NCBI GenBank assembly: GCA_902782895.1
Contig: CACZPA010000025.1
Location: forward strand, 1 to 10,051
DNA: 10,051 bases
From: an uncultured Eubacteriales bacterium
GTDB lineage: Bacteria > Bacillota > Clostridia > Lachnospirales > Bianqueaceae
Direction of reading: 5' to 3'
Under the pieces are notes generated by a model. It saw only the letters and a list, made by a program, of their open reading frames with translations, had not been told where the DNA came from and ran no database searches. Each line of letters starts with the position of its first letter. Within the stretch, counting starts at the first letter, position 1. The translations under genes were made by a program, and so were the position numbers. Of the stretch, positions 6,401 through 10,051 are shown piece by piece.

Positions 6401-7333
6401 CATCTGGGTCTCGCGGCCAAAGCCCTCGGATTCAAGGTCACCACGCCTATCTTTGAAGGCGCGAATGACAAGGACGTTACCGATACTCTGCTGATGGCCA
6501 ACGATTACGTGAACCATCCGTGGGATGAATTTAAGGAAAAATACAAAGAAGTTCTGTCTCCGGAGATCATGGATTATCTGGAAGATCATCTGGATCACAG
6601 AGCGGAGTGGGCCGGCGTGCCGATCCGCGAAGACGGCAAAGTGCCGCTGCGCGACGGCCGGAGCGGTGAGTATTTCGCCAATTACACCACTGTCGGTTAC
6701 ATGTATTATATGAAGCTGCACCATCTTGTCGATGACAAGATCCATGCTCGTTCGACCGGACCGTACGCCCTGGTTACCCAGCAGCCGCTGGGAGGCAAGG
6801 CCCAGTTCGGCGGACAGCGTTTCGGAGAGATGGAAGTCTGGGCGCTGGAAGCTTACGGCGCGGCTTATACCCTGCAGGAGATCCTGACCTTCAAGTCCGA
6901 CGATATCGTAGGCCGTGTCAAGGCGTACGAGGCGATCGTCAAGGGCGAGAATATCCCGCAGCCCGGTGTTCCGGAGTCCTTCAAGGTTCTGTTGAAGGAG
7001 CTGCAGTCCCTGGGTCTGGACGTCCGCGTGCTTTCCGCTGATCTCAAGGAGATCGAGCTGAGAGAGGATATGGACGACGATGATACGGAAGCAGCGCCTC
7101 TGGACGTCAATATGGAAGGCTGGGAGGACGCTCCGCAGTCCAAGAAGACTTATACCATGCATCCGGTTTCTTCAACGATGCCGGGAGACGATGATTATAC
7201 GTCAATGGGTGACGACGAAGAGAACGAAGGCTTCGACGAGGACGAGATCGGTTTGGATGATCTGGATTTCAGTGACGTCGGCTTTAGTGAGACGGATCCT
7301 GATGATCTGGGCGGAATCGATCTGGATGAATAA
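3416..7333 (+). CDS. rpoB: DNA-directed RNA polymerase subunit beta
   Basis: RpoB forms one pincer and much of the active-centre wall of RNA polymerase. The 1305-aa product is complete. The N-terminal motif EVLEMPNLLEVQ (about residues 24-35) matches Firmicutes homologues and supports this start. The rifampicin pocket is intact and of sensitive type: FGSSQLSQFMDQNNPL with D498, H508, R511 and S513 at the positions of E. coli D516, H526, R529 and S531. FMTWEGYNYEDA lies near 784-795, and GDKMAGRHGNKG carries the active-site lysines K945 and K953. Family similarity ends near 1218, followed by an 87-residue strongly acidic tail. AAGGAG (3398-3403) is 12 nt before the ATG, a slightly long spacing. 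It has its own promoter upstream and is followed by rpoC after 19 nt. Confidence 0.99.
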   Translation: MEKHRIHPQRFGDRVRASFSQEKEVLEMPNLLEVQKNSYRWFIQDGLKEVFEEISPITDFSGALSLEFLDFDLNSKPKYSIEETKSRNATYSAPLNVRIRLTNSETGEVQDHEIFMGDFPLMTDTGTFVINGAERVVVSQLVRSPGIYYSRTLDKLGKPLYSCQVIPNRGAWLEYETDSNDIFNVRLDRTRKIPVTILIRALGVGTDAEIVNMFGEDPKIVKTMERDTAKSEEEGLLEIYRRMRPGEPPTVESADSLLKAMLYEDQRYNLGRVGRYKFNKKLDLRFRIVGTTLAEDVIDDSTGEVLAEAGTLVTRELADDIQNAGIPFVWVQTDERNVKVLSNQAVDIRQYVDLTEEELLECGINEKVYYPELVRILDQELDHDALMTALKKESFHLIPRHITFQDIMASINYNLNLEYDMGTIDDIDHLGNRRIRCVGELLQNQFRIGAVRMERGVRERMSTQDPNTVTPQSLVNIRPVTAAIKEFFGSSQLSQFMDQNNPLAELTHKRRLSALGPGGLSRDRAGFEVRDVHYSHYGRMCPVETPEGPNIGLINSLASYARINIYGFIEAPYRRVDHSGKLPVVTDEVVYMMADEEENYHVAQANEKLDDEGHFLNAKVTGRYRNDNIEIDNKEIDFMDVSPKQVFSVATSLVPFLQNDDPTRALMGSNMQRQAVPLMTTDSPIVGTGMEYKAAIDSGVCVVSDVEGDVIFADATKIIIRNDADGTSRIFNLRKFQRNNQGTCFNQKPRVSKGDHVIKGQAIADGPSTYDGELALGRNPLIGFMTWEGYNYEDAVLLSERLVAEDIYTSLHIEVHEAESRDTKLGPEEITNDIPNIGDDARKNLDERGIVRIGAEVHAGDILVGKVTPKGETDLTPEERLLRAIFGEKAREVRDASLRVPHGEEGIVVDVKTFDRTNSDELAPGVNEVVHVYIAHKRKIQIGDKMAGRHGNKGVVSRVLPVEDMPFLPNGRPLDILLSPLGVPSRMNLGQVLEMHLGLAAKALGFKVTTPIFEGANDKDVTDTLLMANDYVNHPWDEFKEKYKEVLSPEIMDYLEDHLDHRAEWAGVPIREDGKVPLRDGRSGEYFANYTTVGYMYYMKLHHLVDDKIHARSTGPYALVTQQPLGGKAQFGGQRFGEMEVWALEAYGAAYTLQEILTFKSDDIVGRVKAYEAIVKGENIPQPGVPESFKVLLKELQSLGLDVRVLSADLKEIELREDMDDDDTEAAPLDVNMEGWEDAPQSKKTYTMHPVSSTMPGDDDYTSMGDDEENEGFDEDEIGLDDLDFSDVGFSETDPDDLGGIDLDE

Positions 7334-7352
7334 TGAGAAAGGGGCGGAATGA

Positions 7353-10051
7353 ATGGCAGCTAACACCGGTGTAAAGCAGCAGATTCAGTTTGATGCGATT
7401 AAGATCGGCCTGGCTTCTCCCGATAAGATCCGCGAATGGTCGCACGGCGAGGTAAAAAAGCCTGAAACTATCAACTACAGAACCCTCAAGCCCGAGAGGG
7501 ACGGATTATACTGCGAGCGCATTTTCGGACCTACCAAGGACTGGGAGTGCCATTGCGGAAAATACAAGCGTATCCGCTATAAAGGCGTGATCTGCGACCG
7601 CTGCGGCGTCGAGGTCACAAGAGCAAAGGTCCGCCGTGAACGGATGGGCCATATCGAGCTTGCCTGCCCGGTATCTCATATCTGGTACTTCAAAGGGATC
7701 CCGAGCAGAATGGGACTGATGCTGGACATCCCTCCCAGAACGCTGGAAAAAGTACTTTATTTCGCGGCTTATATCGTACTGGATCCCGGTGATTCCACGC
7801 TGCAGTACAAGCAGCTGCTGACCGAGGCCGAGTACCGTCAGGAGGTCGCGAACGGATCTCACTTCCGCGCGCAGATGGGCGCAGAGGCGATCCAGGAGCT
7901 GCTGAAGGACGTTGATCTGGAGAAAGAATCCCGTGAGCTGTCAGAAGAGCTGGAAGGCGCTTCCGGACAGAAGCGGATCCGTATCCTGAAGCGTCTGGAG
8001 GTAGTGGATTCCTTCATTAAATCCGGTAACCGTCCCGAGTGGATGGTTATGAACGTGATTCCGGTAATCCCGCCGGATCTGCGTCCCATGGTACAGCTGG
8101 ACGGCGGACGTTTCGCGACGTCCGATCTGAACGATCTGTACCGCCGTGTCATCAACCGCAACAACCGTCTGAAGAGACTGCTGATGCTCAACGCGCCGGA
8201 CATCATCGTCCGCAACGAGAAGAGAATGCTGCAGGAGGCGGTTGACGCCCTGATCGACAACGGCCGCCGCGGCCGTTCGGTCGTAGGACCGGCCAATCGC
8301 GCGCTGAAGTCCCTTTCCGATATGCTGCGCGGTAAGCAGGGACGTTTCCGTCAGAACCTGCTCGGCAAACGTGTCGACTATTCCGGACGTTCCGTTATCG
8401 TCGTCGGCCCGTATCTGAAGCTGTATCAGTGCGGCCTGCCGAAGGAGATGGCTATCGAGCTGTTTAAGCCTTTCGTCATGAAGAAGCTCTGCGAGAAGGC
8501 TTACGCGACCAATATCAAATCGGCCAAGAGAATGGTCGAGAGACTGGATCCTGTGGTCTGGGACGTTCTGGAGAGCGTAATTCATGAGCATCCCGTTATG
8601 CTGAACCGTGCTCCTACCCTGCACCGTCTGGGTATCCAGGCCTTCGAGCCTGTCCTGGTAGAAGGTAAGGCGATCTGCCTGCATCCGCTGGCCTGCGCGG
8701 CTTTCAACGCGGACTTTGACGGAGACCAGATGGCCGTGCACGTACCGCTGTCTGTCGAAGCACAGGCAGAGTGCCGTTTCATGCTTCTTTCCACAAACAA
8801 CCTGCTGAAGCCTTCCGACGGAGCGCCTGTTACGGTTCCTTCGCAGGACATGGTCCTCGGCAGCTACTATCTGACCCGTTATGACGAAGATCCGTCCAGA
8901 GAAGAGCGCCGTTTCAAGGATAAGAATGAAGCGCTGAACGCTCTGATCAACGAGGAAATCACGCTGAATACGCCTGTCCTGATCCGCCGCACGGTGACGG
9001 TGAACGGCACGACCGTATCCGGTATGGTCCGTACGAGTCCGGGACGCATTATCTTTAACGAAAAGGTTCCGCAGGATCTCGGCTATGTCAAGAGAGATCC
9101 GGAGCATCCGGAATCCTATCTGCCGTATGAGGTTGATTTCGTCGTCGGCAAGAAAGCGCTGGGACAGATTCTGCACCGCTGCATCATTGTTCACGGCATC
9201 ACCGATACAACGACGGTTCTGGACGATGTAAAGGCTCTCGGCTATAAGTACTGCACGCTGAGCGGTATGACATTCTCCGCTGCGGACGTTAAGATTCCTT
9301 CACAGAAGAGCGAGTTGATCGCCAAGTCCGAGGCTGAGGTTAACAAGCTGGTCCGCAACTACCGCAGAGGTACGCTGACCAACGAGGAGCGTCACAAGAG
9401 AGTTATCGAGGTCTGGACCAATACCATTAAACAGCTGGAAGATCTGGCGCTGCCGGCGCTGGGAGAGAAGAACAACATCTATATGTTCATCGATTCCGGA
9501 GCCCGCGGTTCCAAGGATCAGCTGAAGCAGATGACAACCATGCGCGGTCTGACACAGACTCCGCAGGGCGACACCATCGAACTTCCGATCAAGTCCTGCT
9601 TTAAAGAAGGACTTGACGTTCTGGAGTATTTCGTTTCCGCGCACGGAACCCGTAAAGGTCTGACCGATACGGCGCTGCGTACAGCGGACTCCGGTTACCT
9701 GACAAGACGTCTGGTCGACGTTTCCCAGGATATCATCATCCGCGCGGAAGACTGCTGCAAGGATGGCGAGCAGCCGGAAGGCGTCTGGGTTTCCGCGTTC
9801 GTAATCCCTAACCTGAACAACCCGGAGAAGAACGAAGTCATCGAGACGCTGGAGGATCGTATCACGGGCCGCTGGGCGATTGATGAGATCGTGGATCCCG
9901 CGACGGGTGAAGTGATCGTTCCCGCGGATACGATGATCACGTCTGTTCTGGCGGAAAAGGTCGCGGCGGCGGGAATCGAGAAGGTTCATATCCGCAACCT
10001 GCTGACCTGCAGACAGAGACTGGGCGTCTGCGCGAAGTGCTATGGCGCGAA
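7353..10051 (+). CDS. rpoC: DNA-directed RNA polymerase subunit beta' (3' end outside the window)
   Basis: RpoC holds the catalytic magnesium site. The first 899 codons are present, reading open to the window edge. The N-terminal zinc-binding domain has C66, C68, C81 and C84 (CHC then CDRC). The sigma-binding clamp helices include DLNDLYRRVINRNNRLKRLL near residues 259-280. NADFDGD at 452-458 supplies the three catalytic Asp (D454, D456, D458). The bridge helix spans about 755-790 (GTRKGLTDTALRTADSGYL). The second zinc site is visible as C801 or C802 with C886, C893 and C896. The trigger loop and C-terminus lie beyond the window. ATG at 7353 is preceded by a GA-rich AAAGGGGCGG; an ATG at 7349 reaches a stop after four codons. 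Co-transcribed with rpoB. Confidence 0.98.
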   Translation, partial: MAANTGVKQQIQFDAIKIGLASPDKIREWSHGEVKKPETINYRTLKPERDGLYCERIFGPTKDWECHCGKYKRIRYKGVICDRCGVEVTRAKVRRERMGHIELACPVSHIWYFKGIPSRMGLMLDIPPRTLEKVLYFAAYIVLDPGDSTLQYKQLLTEAEYRQEVANGSHFRAQMGAEAIQELLKDVDLEKESRELSEELEGASGQKRIRILKRLEVVDSFIKSGNRPEWMVMNVIPVIPPDLRPMVQLDGGRFATSDLNDLYRRVINRNNRLKRLLMLNAPDIIVRNEKRMLQEAVDALIDNGRRGRSVVGPANRALKSLSDMLRGKQGRFRQNLLGKRVDYSGRSVIVVGPYLKLYQCGLPKEMAIELFKPFVMKKLCEKAYATNIKSAKRMVERLDPVVWDVLESVIHEHPVMLNRAPTLHRLGIQAFEPVLVEGKAICLHPLACAAFNADFDGDQMAVHVPLSVEAQAECRFMLLSTNNLLKPSDGAPVTVPSQDMVLGSYYLTRYDEDPSREERRFKDKNEALNALINEEITLNTPVLIRRTVTVNGTTVSGMVRTSPGRIIFNEKVPQDLGYVKRDPEHPESYLPYEVDFVVGKKALGQILHRCIIVHGITDTTTVLDDVKALGYKYCTLSGMTFSAADVKIPSQKSELIAKSEAEVNKLVRNYRRGTLTNEERHKRVIEVWTNTIKQLEDLALPALGEKNNIYMFIDSGARGSKDQLKQMTTMRGLTQTPQGDTIELPIKSCFKEGLDVLEYFVSAHGTRKGLTDTALRTADSGYLTRRLVDVSQDIIIRAEDCCKDGEQPEGVWVSAFVIPNLNNPEKNEVIETLEDRITGRWAIDEIVDPATGEVIVPADTMITSVLAEKVAAAGIEKVHIRNLLTCRQRLGVCAKCYGA

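Noticed and set aside
3311..7162. Long minus-strand open frames opposite rpoB (633-648 codons), with similar ones opposite the lipoprotein gene and rpoC
   Set aside because: They follow from the sense genes rarely using TTA, CTA and TCA codons, which keeps the opposing frame open. The translations are Arg/Leu-rich with no recognisable family and no ribosome binding sites.
1..10051. Mobile element, CRISPR array, tRNA or defence-type system
   Set aside because: No transposase or integrase, no regularly spaced repeats, no tRNA-like fold and no unassigned coding space were seen. All coding space is taken by five recognisable genes.

Overview
This window is a ribosomal-stalk and RNA-polymerase gene cluster, all read on the + strand. 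In order it holds the 3' part of an L10-type leader with its attenuator, rplJ (L10), rplL (L7/L12), a lipoprotein of the DUF885 metallopeptidase-like family, rpoB (complete) and rpoC (first 899 codons, cut by the window end). Moderate GC, strong AGGAGG-type ribosome binding sites, an L10 leader upstream of rplJ, a RpoB that aligns with Firmicutes homologues and ends in an acidic tail, and a classic lipobox all point to a Gram-positive member of the Clostridia, possibly a Lachnospiraceae relative. The family-level guess comes from general protein character and is an inference.

Layout: 1-100 is leader RNA with an intrinsic terminator (53-78) and a small hairpin just before the rplJ ribosome binding site. 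rplJ (start corrected to GTG at 124) and rplL (703) are separated by 36 nt and are clearly co-transcribed. A strong GAAA-loop terminator (1092-1117) follows rplL. The lipoprotein gene begins only 16 nt after it, with no visible promoter of its own, so it seems to depend on read-through. After the lipoprotein gene a 341-nt gap (3075-3415) holds a long-stem terminator inside a larger inverted repeat, a near-consensus sigma-A promoter (TTGACA-N17-TATTAT) with an A/T-rich upstream tract, and a leader of about 164 nt with a repeated 10-mer and a GC-rich hairpin. rpoB and rpoC follow, 19 nt apart.

Functionally, L10 and L7/L12 form the stalk that recruits translation GTPases, and their leader is the expected site of autogenous control by the L10-L12 complex. 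RpoB and RpoC together make the polymerase active site. The notable departure from the usual rplJ-rplL-rpoB-rpoC arrangement is the inserted lipoprotein gene, flanked by terminators, plus a dedicated rpoBC promoter. Together these should uncouple polymerase synthesis from the L10 leader. I found no mobile element, CRISPR array, tRNA, rRNA or evidence for a wholly new system; the region is largely core housekeeping DNA.
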